From Acetobacteraceae bacterium (GTDB lineage Bacteria > Pseudomonadota > Alphaproteobacteria > Acetobacterales > Acetobacteraceae), in NCBI GenBank assembly GCA_027323595.1, contig DAHWBL010000108.1:1-10676 (forward strand): DNA of 10,676 nucleotides. The letters run 5' to 3'. Each line of letters opens with the position of its first letter. Within the stretch, counting starts at the first letter, position 1. Made by a program: the position numbers and the translations under genes. Shown here piece by piece: positions 1 through 6,971 of the stretch. Below the pieces are notes generated by a model. That model was not told the DNA's origin. It saw only the letters and a list, made by a program, of their open reading frames with translations, and did not search any database.

Positions 1-662
1 TATTCGCGGCGCAGCACCTGGTCGGTGATGAAGCTGGACAGGCCGTGCGCGCGGAAGCTGGCGAGCAGGCCCGGCTCGTCATATTCGTCGCGCACCCAGT
101 CGATGAAGGCGAGCCGGCCCTCGGCCTGGCGTGCATAGAGCGCGAAGAACGCATCGAGGATGCCGGTGCGGCTGCGGCTGAAATGGCCGAAGCGCCAATG
201 CAACTGCGCCATCGCCTGGGCGGCGGTGCCGCCGTTGAACAGGATGAACAGCCCCGAGGCGAGGCCGGCGCGGTCCGCACCCGATTTGCAGTGGATCAGC
301 GCCGGCTCGACCAGGGTTTCGCAAATTTTGGCGAAGCGCAGGATGCGGTCGCGATGCGGCGCGCCGCGCGATTCGAACGCCATGTCCACATGGATCAGCC
401 CCAGCCGCGCGGCGGTCTCGCGTGACAGCGCGTCCGAGCCGCATTTGCGCGGGCCGCGCAGATTGATCAGCGTCTTGAGATGGTAGCGCCGCTTCGCCAC
501 GGCCAGCCGCGCCGGGGTGGGGTGGTTGGAGCGGTATAGCCGCCCCGGCACCACCACCGCCCAATTGTCCCACACCGTGCGAAACACCGCGTGATCGACG
601 AACAGGCTGTCGACCCAGGCGCCGGCACGGCCTTTCAGCGTGGTCAGATCGCCGGTGAACAT
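1..662 (-). CDS. Dual-specificity/tyrosine phosphatase family protein (3' end cut by window)
   Basis: Reading the minus strand from ATG at 660-662 gives 220 uninterrupted codons to the window edge; the next codon begins TA, so it could be Tyr or the stop. The protein carries the cysteine-phosphatase P-loop HCKSGADRAG (residues 124-133), with nucleophile Cys125 and phosphate-binding Arg131. Before it comes a beta-strand/loop reading LYRSNHPTP and LINLRGPRKCGSD, typical of small bacterial phosphatases of the SIW14/COG2365 type. Asp93 in HVDMAFESRGAP is a candidate general acid, but this is a guess from position. No signal peptide or membrane segment is visible, so it is probably cytoplasmic. 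The start lies 25 bp after the sdhB stop in the same direction, which suggests read-through from the sdh operon. There is no strong Shine-Dalgarno; this ATG is chosen because no in-frame start is visible between it and the sdhB stop. The substrate (phosphoprotein, phosphoinositide or other) is unknown. Confidence 0.85.
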   Translation of the reverse strand, partial: MFTGDLTTLKGRAGAWVDSLFVDHAVFRTVWDNWAVVVPGRLYRSNHPTPARLAVAKRRYHLKTLINLRGPRKCGSDALSRETAARLGLIHVDMAFESRGAPHRDRILRFAKICETLVEPALIHCKSGADRAGLASGLFILFNGGTAAQAMAQLHWRFGHFSRSRTGILDAFFALYARQAEGRLAFIDWVRDEYDEPGLLASFRAHGLSSFITDQVLRRE

Positions 663-687
663 GCGCGGTTCATGCGATGTCGCAGGC

Positions 688-1470
688 TCAGATCTCGCGC
701 TCCAGCATCAGCTTCTTGATCTCGCCGATCGCCTTGGCGGGGTTGAGGCCCTTGGGGCAGGTCTGGGTGCAGTTCATGATGGTGTGGCAGCGATAGAGCT
801 TGAACGGGTCCTGCAATGCATCGAGCCGCGCGCCGGTGGCCTCGTCGCGGCTGTCGGCGATCCAGCGATAGGCCTGGAGCAGCACCGCGGGGCCCAGATA
901 GCGATCGCCGTTCCACCAGTAGCTCGGGCAGGAGGTGGTGCAGCAGAAGCACAGGATGCATTCCCACAGCCCGTCGAGCTTGCTGCGCTCTTCCTTGCTT
1001 TGCAGCCGCTCGCCATCGGGCGGGGCGGCGGTTTCGGATTGCAGCCACGGCTCGACGCTGCGCAACTGCGCGTAGGCCTGGCTCAGATCGGGCACCAGGT
1101 CCTTCACCACCGGCATGTGCGGCAGCGGGTTGATGCGCACCTCGCCCTTCACCTCCTCGATCGGCTTGAGGCAGGCCAGCGTGTTGGTGCCGTCGATGTT
1201 CATCGCGCAACTGCCGCAGATGCCCTCGCGGCAGGAGCGGCGGAAGGTCAGCGACGGATCGACCTCGTTTTTTATCTTGATGAGCGCGTCGAGAACCATC
1301 GGGCCGCAGGCGTCCAGATCGAGCTCGTAATTATCCATCCGCGGGTTGGCGGTCTCATCGGGGCTCCAGCGATAGATGCTGAAGGCGCGCTTCCTGGTTG
1401 CCCCGGCTGGCGCCTTGTAGCTCTTGCCCTTGCCGACCTTGCTGTTCGCGGGAAGCGAGAACTCAGCCAT
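688..1470 (-). CDS. sdhB: Succinate dehydrogenase iron-sulfur subunit
   Basis: This 260-residue protein is the electron-transfer subunit of complex II, passing electrons from FAD in SdhA to quinone at the membrane anchor. All cluster ligands are visible. The N-terminal ferredoxin-like domain has CREGICGSC, with Cys80, 85, 88 and Cys100 for the 2Fe-2S cluster. The C-terminal domain has CILCFCCTTSCP and CHTIMNCTQTCPKG. By alignment with E. coli SdhB, Cys171, 174, 177 and 238 bind 4Fe-4S, and Cys181, 228 and 234 bind 3Fe-4S. The length is usual for alphaproteobacterial SdhB, which carries a short N-terminal extension (here about 30 residues, rich in Lys). The ATG at 1470 is preceded by an AAAGAGAG Shine-Dalgarno-like stretch. 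The gene follows sdhA after 44 bp and is the last Sdh gene of the operon. It ends 25 bp before a phosphatase gene. Confidence 0.98.
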   Translation of the reverse strand: MAEFSLPANSKVGKGKSYKAPAGATRKRAFSIYRWSPDETANPRMDNYELDLDACGPMVLDALIKIKNEVDPSLTFRRSCREGICGSCAMNIDGTNTLACLKPIEEVKGEVRINPLPHMPVVKDLVPDLSQAYAQLRSVEPWLQSETAAPPDGERLQSKEERSKLDGLWECILCFCCTTSCPSYWWNGDRYLGPAVLLQAYRWIADSRDEATGARLDALQDPFKLYRCHTIMNCTQTCPKGLNPAKAIGEIKKLMLEREI

Positions 1471-1514
1471 CGATCAACTCTCTTTCGTGCGCGCGTGGGA
1501 TCGGCGGGAACCGG

Positions 1515-3326
1515 TCAGTAGACGCGCTTTTGCGGGGGAAACACCGAGACCTCGTTGGTCAGGGTCTGCATCTTCACCGGACGATAGCCCAGGCGCACCG
1601 CGCCGTCGTGGTCGGCCCAGGCGAGGGAGTGCTTCATCCAGTTCTGGTCATCGCGGTCGGGATGGTCGTCATGGGCGTGCGCGCCGCGGCTTTCGTGGCG
1701 GGCCTCGGCGCTGACCATGGTGGTGATGGCGTTGCCCATCAGATTTTGCAGCTCCAGCGCCTCGACCAGATCGGTGTTCCAGATCAGGCTGTGGTCGGAC
1801 AGCGCCATGTCGGCGAGGCCGTCATGAACCTTGTTGATCTTGTCGACACCTTCGACGAGGCTTTTGGAATTGCGGAACACCGCGGCGTGCGCCTGCATGG
1901 TGCGCTGCATCTCCAGCCGCAGATTGGCGACCGAGGTGCCGCCGGTGGCGTGGCGGGTGCGGTCGAAGCGCTCAAGACTTGCCTCGCCGGCGCGCGGGGG
2001 CAGCGGCGCGTGGGTGCTGCCGGGCTTGATCAGCTCGGCGGCGCGGTGCGCGGCGGCGCGGCCGAACACCACCAGATCGAGCAACGAGTTGGTGCCGAGC
2101 CGATTGGCGCCATGCACCGACACGCAGGCGGCCTCGCCGACGGCCATCAGCCCGGGCACCACCGCGTCGGGGTTTTCGGCGGTCGGGCGCAGCACCTCGG
2201 CGCGATAATTGGTCGGCACCCCGCCCATGTTGTAATGCACGGTCGGCAGCACCGGGATCGGCTGTTTGGTGACATCGACACCGGCGAACACCCGCGCGGT
2301 CTCGGAGATGCCGGGCAGGCGCTCATGCAGCAGCTCGGCGCCCAGATGCTCCAGATGCAGCATGATATGGTCCTTGTTGGGACCACAGCCGCGGCCTTCG
2401 TTGATCTCGATGGTCATCGAGCGCGACACCACATCGCGGCTGGCCAGGTCCTTGGCGGTCGGCGCATAGCGCTCCATGAAGCGCTCGCCCTCGCTGTTGG
2501 TGACGTAGCCGCCCTCGCCGCGCGCGCCCTCGGTGATCAGGCAGCCGGCGGGGAAGATGCCGGTGGGGTGGAACTGCACGAATTCCATGTCCTGCACCGG
2601 CAGGCCGGCGCGGATCACCATGGCGGTGCCGTCGCCGGTGCAGGTGTGCGCCGAGGTGCAGGACAGATAGGCGCGGCCATAGCCGCCGGTGGCGAGCACC
2701 ACCGTGTGGGCGCGGAAGCGATGGATGGTGCCATCCTCCAGATTCCACGCGATCACGCCACGGCAGGCGCCGGCCTCGTCCATGATCAGGTCGAGGGCGA
2801 AATACTCGACGAAGAATTCCGCGTCGTGCTTGAGGCTCTGCTGATAGAGCGTGTGCAGGATGGCATGGCCGGTGCGGTCGGCGGCGGCGCAGGCGCGCAT
2901 CGCCGGGGTCTTGCCGAAATCCTTCATGTGGCCGCCGAACGGGCGCTGGTAGATGTGGCCGTCCTCGGTGCGGCTGAACGGCACGCCGAAATGTTCGAGC
3001 TCATAGACCGCCGGGATCGCCTCGCGGCACATATATTCGATGGCGTCCTGGTCACCCAGCCAGTCCGACCCCTTGACGGTGTCGTACATGTGCCAGCGCC
3101 AGTCATCCTCGCCCATGTTGCCCAGCGCCGCGCCGATGCCGCCCTGGGCCGCCACGGTGTGGCTGCGGGTGGGAAACACCTTGGTGATGCAGGCGGTTTT
3201 CAGCCCGGCGGCACCCATGCCGAAGGTGGCCCGCAGGCCCGCGCCGCCGGCCCCGACCACGACCACGTCGTAGCTGTGATCGACAATGTTGTAGGCGCCG
3301 ATTGACGGAAGGTTGATCGCGTTCAT
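1515..3326 (-). CDS. sdhA: Succinate dehydrogenase flavoprotein subunit
   Basis: This 603-residue catalytic subunit of complex II oxidises succinate to fumarate on the cytoplasmic face. The Rossmann dinucleotide motif is GAGGAG (residues 25-30). The covalent FAD site is RSHTVAAQGG, with His56 as the attachment residue. Substrate-binding and catalytic segments are present: QFHPTGIFPAG, LITEGARGEGGYV with the proton-relay Arg, PTVHYNMGGVPTNY, and HGANRLGTNSLLDLVVFGR. The C-terminus, ending PPQKRVY, is typical of the family. Length and motifs are complete, with no sign of damage. The gene lies between sdhD (52 bp upstream) and sdhB (44 bp downstream). The spacer before it contains a short GC hairpin (3339-3352, arms CGGCC/GGCCG) just upstream of a weak AGGC ribosome-binding sequence. 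The long open frame on the opposite strand is a base-composition shadow. Confidence 0.98.
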   Translation of the reverse strand: MNAINLPSIGAYNIVDHSYDVVVVGAGGAGLRATFGMGAAGLKTACITKVFPTRSHTVAAQGGIGAALGNMGEDDWRWHMYDTVKGSDWLGDQDAIEYMCREAIPAVYELEHFGVPFSRTEDGHIYQRPFGGHMKDFGKTPAMRACAAADRTGHAILHTLYQQSLKHDAEFFVEYFALDLIMDEAGACRGVIAWNLEDGTIHRFRAHTVVLATGGYGRAYLSCTSAHTCTGDGTAMVIRAGLPVQDMEFVQFHPTGIFPAGCLITEGARGEGGYVTNSEGERFMERYAPTAKDLASRDVVSRSMTIEINEGRGCGPNKDHIMLHLEHLGAELLHERLPGISETARVFAGVDVTKQPIPVLPTVHYNMGGVPTNYRAEVLRPTAENPDAVVPGLMAVGEAACVSVHGANRLGTNSLLDLVVFGRAAAHRAAELIKPGSTHAPLPPRAGEASLERFDRTRHATGGTSVANLRLEMQRTMQAHAAVFRNSKSLVEGVDKINKVHDGLADMALSDHSLIWNTDLVEALELQNLMGNAITTMVSAEARHESRGAHAHDDHPDRDDQNWMKHSLAWADHDGAVRLGYRPVKMQTLTNEVSVFPPQKRVY

Positions 3327-3378
3327 CGCCTGTCTGCCCGGCCTTGCGGCCGACTCCCTCTCAACGTCGTGCGCGCGG

Positions 3379-3792
3379 TCAATGAACCGCGGTGAAGGCG
3401 AGCTTGAGCACCGCGATGATGCCCACCAGCGCCAGAAAAAGCGTCAGCGCCTTGACCGCCAGCAGGCTGGCGATGCGCGACCCCTCGCGATGGACATAGT
3501 CCTCGATCACCGTCTGCACACCCGCCTCGGCGTGATGCAGGCTGATGGCGACCAGCGCGACCAGTAGCACGGTGTTCACCGGGGCGGCGACGAAGCCCGC
3601 CACCGCGGACTGCGGCGCGCCGAGCAGGCCCAGCACCGAGATCACGAACCAGATCGTCAGCGGCAGCAGCGCCATCGCGGTCAGCCGCTGCACCCACCAG
3701 TGGCGCACCCCGCCGCGCGCGGCGCCGAGCCCGCGCACCTGGCCAAGCTGGCTGCGTCGGACGGTGATGCTGAGCTTGGAGCTGTCGGACAT
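3379..3792 (-). CDS. sdhD: Succinate dehydrogenase membrane anchor subunit SdhD
   Basis: This 137-residue hydrophobic protein, with SdhC, anchors complex II and forms the quinone and heme b site. Three membrane segments are visible at about residues 37-58, 66-90 and 108-132. The diagnostic stretch is LHHAEAGVQTVIEDYVH. Aligned with E. coli SdhD, His87 matches heme ligand His71, and Asp98-Tyr99 match the quinone-site Asp82-Tyr83. The start ATG lies 2 bp after the sdhC stop, and its Shine-Dalgarno sits inside the sdhC 3' end, so translation is probably coupled. The soluble N-terminus (about 30 residues with GLGAARGGVRHWW) matches alphaproteobacterial SdhD, where a conserved S/G-R-HWWxQR precedes the first helix. 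It is placed second in an sdhCDAB operon. Confidence 0.95.
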   Translation of the reverse strand: MSDSSKLSITVRRSQLGQVRGLGAARGGVRHWWVQRLTAMALLPLTIWFVISVLGLLGAPQSAVAGFVAAPVNTVLLVALVAISLHHAEAGVQTVIEDYVHREGSRIASLLAVKALTLFLALVGIIAVLKLAFTAVH

Positions 3793-3794
3793 AC

Positions 3795-4229
3795 CTATCT
3801 CCAGACGGCGAAGCCGACCACCCAGACCAGCAGGGTGAGTGCCGCGGTGCCGCCGAGAATCGCATAGCTTGTTGCGTTGAGGCCGGGTTTTTCAAAGCCG
3901 CGCGCGGTGTCCCAGACCAGGTGACGGATGCCGTTCAGCACGTGGTAGGACAGCGCCGCCACCCAGCCGAGCAGCATCAGCACGCCCAGCCACGAGGCCA
4001 GAAAACCCTGCACGAAAGCGAAATAGGCCGGCGAGCCGGCGGCGGCGACCAGCCACCACACCAGCAGCACACAGCCCGCCGCGAGCGCGATGCCGGTGGC
4101 ACGATGCAGGATCGAGGACAGCATGGTGACCGGCCAGCGATAGGTTTGCAGATGCGGCGACAGCGGGCGACGCACCAGCCCGCCGGCGCTGTCGCGCCCG
4201 ATCATCAATGCGTCCCGCGAATCCTGCAT
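3795..4229 (-). CDS. sdhC: Succinate dehydrogenase cytochrome b556 subunit SdhC
   Basis: This 144-residue membrane protein is the cytochrome b subunit of complex II and the first gene of the operon. The conserved signature RPLSPHLQTYRW is followed by SSILHRATG, which contributes to the quinone site. It is followed by the heme motif SYHVLNGIRHLVWD; by alignment with E. coli His84, His96 is the likely axial heme ligand. Three membrane helices are visible at about residues 37-62, 75-97 and 121-142. The first ATG (4227-4229) was chosen. A second in-frame ATG eight codons later (residue 9, MIGRDSAGG) is an alternative, and neither has a strong Shine-Dalgarno. The conserved part begins near residue 20, so either start keeps the whole functional protein. 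Its promoter must lie in the divergent region upstream. Confidence 0.95.
   Translation of the reverse strand: MQDSRDALMIGRDSAGGLVRRPLSPHLQTYRWPVTMLSSILHRATGIALAAGCVLLVWWLVAAAGSPAYFAFVQGFLASWLGVLMLLGWVAALSYHVLNGIRHLVWDTARGFEKPGLNATSYAILGGTAALTLLVWVVGFAVWR
3798..3802 (-). promoter_or_regulatory. sdhD Shine-Dalgarno inside the sdhC 3' end
   Basis: On the minus strand GGAGA ends 5 nt before the sdhD ATG and directly precedes the sdhC TAG stop. This fixes the sdhD start. It also implies that ribosomes finishing sdhC feed sdhD translation, which would help keep the two anchor subunits at equal levels. Confidence 0.7.
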
Positions 4230-4366
4230 CGGCGTGTCAGGCCCCTTATTCAGCGCAGCGCGACGGCAAACACCCCGCCCGCGACATCGGCCACGGGATT
4301 ACTCCGCCACCGCCGCATGGTCAATCGAGGCACGGGATCGGCCGCGCCACCGGCAGCGTAACGGTC

Positions 4367-4400
4367 TTGCTCATCGGTGCGTTGATTATGCATAATAGGC
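4367..4400. promoter_or_regulatory. Candidate divergent promoter/operator with AT-rich palindrome
   Basis: The 213-bp region between sdhC (minus) and the binding-protein gene (plus) is GC-rich except for one AT-rich island. That island contains the perfect 12-bp palindrome ATTATGCATAAT at 4385-4396. On the plus strand TTGCTC (4367-4372), 18 bp and CATAAT (4391-4396) make a plausible sigma-70 promoter about 45 bp upstream of the 4443 start. On the minus strand TATTAT (4397-4392) is a good -10, but its -35 is poor. The palindrome overlaps both -10 boxes, so it could be an operator or simply the AT-rich melting region. The rest of 4230-4442 shows only a small leader hairpin (4407-4422, arms CCGGC/GCCGG). 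Confidence 0.4.
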
Positions 4401-4431
4401 ATGCGGCCGGCGCGAAAGCCGGACCGACACC

Positions 4432-4437
4432 GGGAGG
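4432..4437 (+). promoter_or_regulatory. Shine-Dalgarno deciding the start of the first binding-protein gene
   Basis: GGGAGG lies 5 nt before ATG 4443-4445. It selects this start over an in-frame ATG at 4401 that lies 14 codons upstream, has no such site, and would put a charged, non-signal extension (DRHRED) before the Tat-like signal. Confidence 0.8.
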
Positions 4438-4442
4438 ACACC

Positions 4443-5720
4443 ATGAGCCAAACCCTGATCGGCCGCCGCGCCGCTCTGTCCATCACCGCCGGAACGCTGG
4501 CCACGCCGGCGATTTTTCGCCACGCGCGGGCCGCCAGCCGGACATTGAAGCTCGGCTTCATCAGCCCGCGTACCGGCCCGATCGCGGCGTTCGGCGAGGC
4601 CGATGATTTCGTCATCGGCGCCCTCAACAAACAGCTCGCCGAGGGAATCGAAATCAAGGGTGTTCGCTATCCGGTACAGATCATCCAGCGTGACAGCCAG
4701 TCCAACCCCAACCGCGCGGCCGAGGTCGCCGGCCAGCTGATCCGCGCCGACAAGGTGGACATCCTGCTCGCCTCCTCCACCTCCGACACCACCAACCCGG
4801 TGTCGGACCAGGCCGAGGTGAACGGCGTGCCCTGCATCACCACCGACACGCCGTGGGAGGCCTGGTTCTTCGGCCGCAAGGGCGACCCCAAGGTCGGGTT
4901 CGACTGGACCTATCATTTCTTCTGGGGCGAGGCGGACGCCGCCGCCGCGCTCACCGGCATGTGGGATTCGGTGCCGACCAACAAGAAGGTCGGTGTGCTG
5001 TGGTCCAACGATCCCGACGGCGTGGCACTCGGCGACCCCGAGCACGGGCTGTCGGGCCTGTATCGCAAGGCCGGCTACGAGGTGGTCGATCTGCGCATGT
5101 TCCCGCTGATGAGCGGCGATTTCACCGCGCAGATCTCGGACCTGAAAAAAGCCGGCGTGGATATTCTGAACGGCGTGTTCATCCCGCCCGATTTCGCCAC
5201 CTTCTGGACCCAGGCCGCCCAGCAGGGCTTCCGCCCCAAGGTCGCCACCATCCTCAAGGCGCTGCTGTTCCCCTCCGCGGTCGAGGCGCTGGGCGATCGC
5301 GGCGCGGGACTGTCGAGCGAGGTCTGGTGGTCGCCCAGCCATCCGTTCAAATCGAGCCTCACCGGCCAGACCGCGGCACAATATGCCGCCGCCTGGACCG
5401 CGGCGTCGAAAAAGGAATGGACCCAGCCGCTCGGCTTCAAGCACGCGCTGGTCGAGGTCGCCATCGACGCGCTGAAGCGCAGCGCCTCGGTGGGCAGCCC
5501 CGAGGCGATCCGCGACGCCATCAAGACCACCAACATGCAGACGCTGGTGGGCAAGGTGGATTGGAAGTCCGGCCCGATGCCCAACATCTCCACCACGCCG
5601 CTGGTCGGCGGACAATGGACGCCAGGCAAGCAGTTCAAATACGATCTGCTGGTGGCCAACAACAAGCCGGCGCCGTTCATTCCGGTGGCGAAGCCGTTTG
5701 AGATCATCAAATACGGCTGA
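4443..5720 (+). CDS. LivK-type ABC transporter substrate-binding protein (Tat-like signal)
   Basis: This 425-residue periplasmic protein belongs to the branched-chain amino acid/amide binding family (Peripla_BP_6 type). The mature N-terminus TLKLGFISPRTGPIAAFGE is the classic first strand and ligand loop. Further features are SNPNRAAEVAGQLI followed by DILLASSTSDTT (second strand and serine-rich ligand loop) and a C-terminal lobe. The N-terminus IGRRAALSITAG..HARAAS looks like a twin-arginine (Tat) signal: Arg8-Arg9, a modestly hydrophobic stretch, and an ARA cleavage site near residue 30. Many family members bind compounds other than Leu/Ile/Val, such as amides, urea, aromatic acids or sulfonates, so the ligand is unknown. 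It is followed after 72 bp by a MetE-like methyltransferase and then by another binding protein. No livH, livM, livG or livF is in the window, so it must use a transporter encoded elsewhere or act as a sensor or scavenger. Confidence 0.9.
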   Translation: MSQTLIGRRAALSITAGTLATPAIFRHARAASRTLKLGFISPRTGPIAAFGEADDFVIGALNKQLAEGIEIKGVRYPVQIIQRDSQSNPNRAAEVAGQLIRADKVDILLASSTSDTTNPVSDQAEVNGVPCITTDTPWEAWFFGRKGDPKVGFDWTYHFFWGEADAAAALTGMWDSVPTNKKVGVLWSNDPDGVALGDPEHGLSGLYRKAGYEVVDLRMFPLMSGDFTAQISDLKKAGVDILNGVFIPPDFATFWTQAAQQGFRPKVATILKALLFPSAVEALGDRGAGLSSEVWWSPSHPFKSSLTGQTAAQYAAAWTAASKKEWTQPLGFKHALVEVAIDALKRSASVGSPEAIRDAIKTTNMQTLVGKVDWKSGPMPNISTTPLVGGQWTPGKQFKYDLLVANNKPAPFIPVAKPFEIIKYG

Positions 5721-5724
5721 TCGC

Positions 5725-5771
5725 TTGACTGCCTGCCGTCGCGTGCCAGGATCGGCGCCACGCGCCGATCC
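5725..5771 (+). promoter_or_regulatory. Candidate promoter overlapped by a perfect 10-bp dyad
   Basis: In the 72-bp gap before the methyltransferase gene, TTGACT (5725-5730), 16 bp and CAGGAT (5747-5752) resemble a sigma-70 promoter with a weak -10. Starting inside that -10 is a perfect inverted repeat, GGATCGGCGC (5749-5758), CAC, GCGCCGATCC (5762-5771). It ends 9 nt before the GGGAGGA ribosome-binding site (5781-5787). There is no T run after it, so it is not a standard terminator. An operator, an RNA hairpin at the 5' end of the message, or an intercistronic processing or stability element are the alternatives. Confidence 0.45.
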
Positions 5772-5792
5772 GAGCGCGACGGGAGGAACCAG

Positions 5793-6971
5793 ATGCAGCA
5801 CAGCACGGACCGGATTCTGACCACCCATGTCGGCAGCCTGCCGCGGCCCGACGATCTGGTGGCGATGATGCAGGAACGCCAGGCCGGCCGGCCGGTGGAT
5901 CGCGCCGCGCTCGCCGCCCGTGTGCGCGCCGCGGTCGCCGAGGTGGTCGCCAGACAATGCGACATCGGCATCGACATCATCGCCGACGGCGAGATGAGCA
6001 AGGTCGGGTTCATCCCCTACATCAATGACCGCCTCGAAGGCTTCGCGCCGTCGGATCGCCCGCAGGGCGGCAGCTACTGGGGCGCCTCGCGCGATGCCCG
6101 CGCGTTTCCCGATTATTATGACTGGGTCGCCAAGCAGCCAGGCACCGCCGGCAATGTCGGCGCCACGCGCTGGTCGTGCTGCGGCCCGGTGGCCTACAAG
6201 GGCGCGCAGGAGCTGGCCACCGACATCGACAATCTGACCGCCGCACTCGCCGGGCGGCGCCATGTCGAGGCGTTCATGCCCTCGATCTCGCCGACCAATG
6301 TCGAGGACTGGGACTATAACGATCATTATCCCAACGATGACGATTATCTCGAAGCCATCGCCGAGGCGCTGCGCGAGGAATATCACCGCATCGTCGATGC
6401 CGGCCTGCTGCTGCAGATCGACGATCCGGCGCTGGCCACCAACTGGCTGCTCTATCCGGACCGCGATCTGGCCACCGTGCGCAACTGGGCGGCGCGCCGG
6501 GTGGAGGTGCTGAACCACGCGCTGCGGGATATTCCAAAGGAAAAAATCCGTTACCACACCTGCTATTCCATCAATATGGGCCCGCGCGTCCACGACATGG
6601 AGCTGAAGCACATCATCGACATCATGCTGCGCATCAAGGCCGGCGCCTTCAGCTTCGAAGCGGCCAATCCGCGCCACGAGCATGAATGGACCCTGTGGGC
6701 GGATGCCGGCCTGCCCGACGACGCGGTGCTGATCCCTGGCGTGATCACCCATTCGACCACGCTGGTCGAACATCCCGAACTGGTGGCGCAGCGCATCGAG
6801 CGTTTCGCCTCGGTGGTCGGGCGCGAGCGGGTGATCGCCGGTGGCGATTGCGGCTTCGCCAGCTTCGCCACCTCGCACGAGATGCACGCCTCCATCGTGT
6901 GGGCGAAGCTTGCCGCCCTGGTCGAGGGCGCGCACATCGCCTCGCGCCATCTGTGGAAAAAGGCAGCGTGA
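5793..6971 (+). CDS. Stand-alone MetE-like (cobalamin-independent methionine synthase C-domain) zinc methyltransferase
   Basis: This 392-residue protein forms a single UROD/MetE-like TIM barrel and lacks the MetE N-terminal half. It begins with the family signature ILTTHVGSLPRPDDL. The zinc site is complete: RYHTCYS gives His255 and Cys257, FSFEAANP gives Glu289, and GGDCGF gives Cys353. These match E. coli MetE His641, Cys643, Glu665 and Cys726. LLLQIDDPAL (residues 206-215) matches the MetE 'DEPAL' region. Family members activate a thiol on zinc. Besides methionine synthesis the group includes epoxyalkane:coenzyme M transferase, which is of similar size (about 380 residues), so calling this metE would be unsafe. 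The start is supported by GGGAGGA 5 nt upstream. It overlaps the next gene at TGATG, and it is flanked on both sides by binding-protein genes, which suggests action on an imported compound. The protein has no signal peptide and should be cytoplasmic. The long opposite-strand frame is a composition shadow. Confidence 0.88.
   Translation: MQHSTDRILTTHVGSLPRPDDLVAMMQERQAGRPVDRAALAARVRAAVAEVVARQCDIGIDIIADGEMSKVGFIPYINDRLEGFAPSDRPQGGSYWGASRDARAFPDYYDWVAKQPGTAGNVGATRWSCCGPVAYKGAQELATDIDNLTAALAGRRHVEAFMPSISPTNVEDWDYNDHYPNDDDYLEAIAEALREEYHRIVDAGLLLQIDDPALATNWLLYPDRDLATVRNWAARRVEVLNHALRDIPKEKIRYHTCYSINMGPRVHDMELKHIIDIMLRIKAGAFSFEAANPRHEHEWTLWADAGLPDDAVLIPGVITHSTTLVEHPELVAQRIERFASVVGRERVIAGGDCGFASFATSHEMHASIVWAKLAALVEGAHIASRHLWKKAA

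Noticed and set aside
1398..3305. A 635-codon open frame on the plus strand opposite sdhA
   Set aside because: It mirrors the sdhA reading frame, the translation is His/Ala/Gly-rich with no domain motif, and sdhA itself is unmistakable.
4401..4442. Upstream in-frame ATG as the start of the first binding protein
   Set aside because: It has no ribosome-binding site, lies next to the candidate -10, and would place a charged segment ahead of the Tat-like signal. ATG 4443 has GGGAGG at the right distance.
4386..6950. An 854-codon open frame on the minus strand opposite the first binding protein and the MetE-like gene
   Set aside because: It lies opposite two well-supported genes in codon register with high GC at third positions, which removes antisense stops. 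Its translation is Gly/Arg/His/Ala-rich and low in recognisable motifs, and it has no family signature.
6686..6970. N-terminal extension of the second binding-protein frame into the methyltransferase gene
   Set aside because: The frame is open upstream only by composition. The signal peptide begins at 6971 and the family's mature start follows directly.
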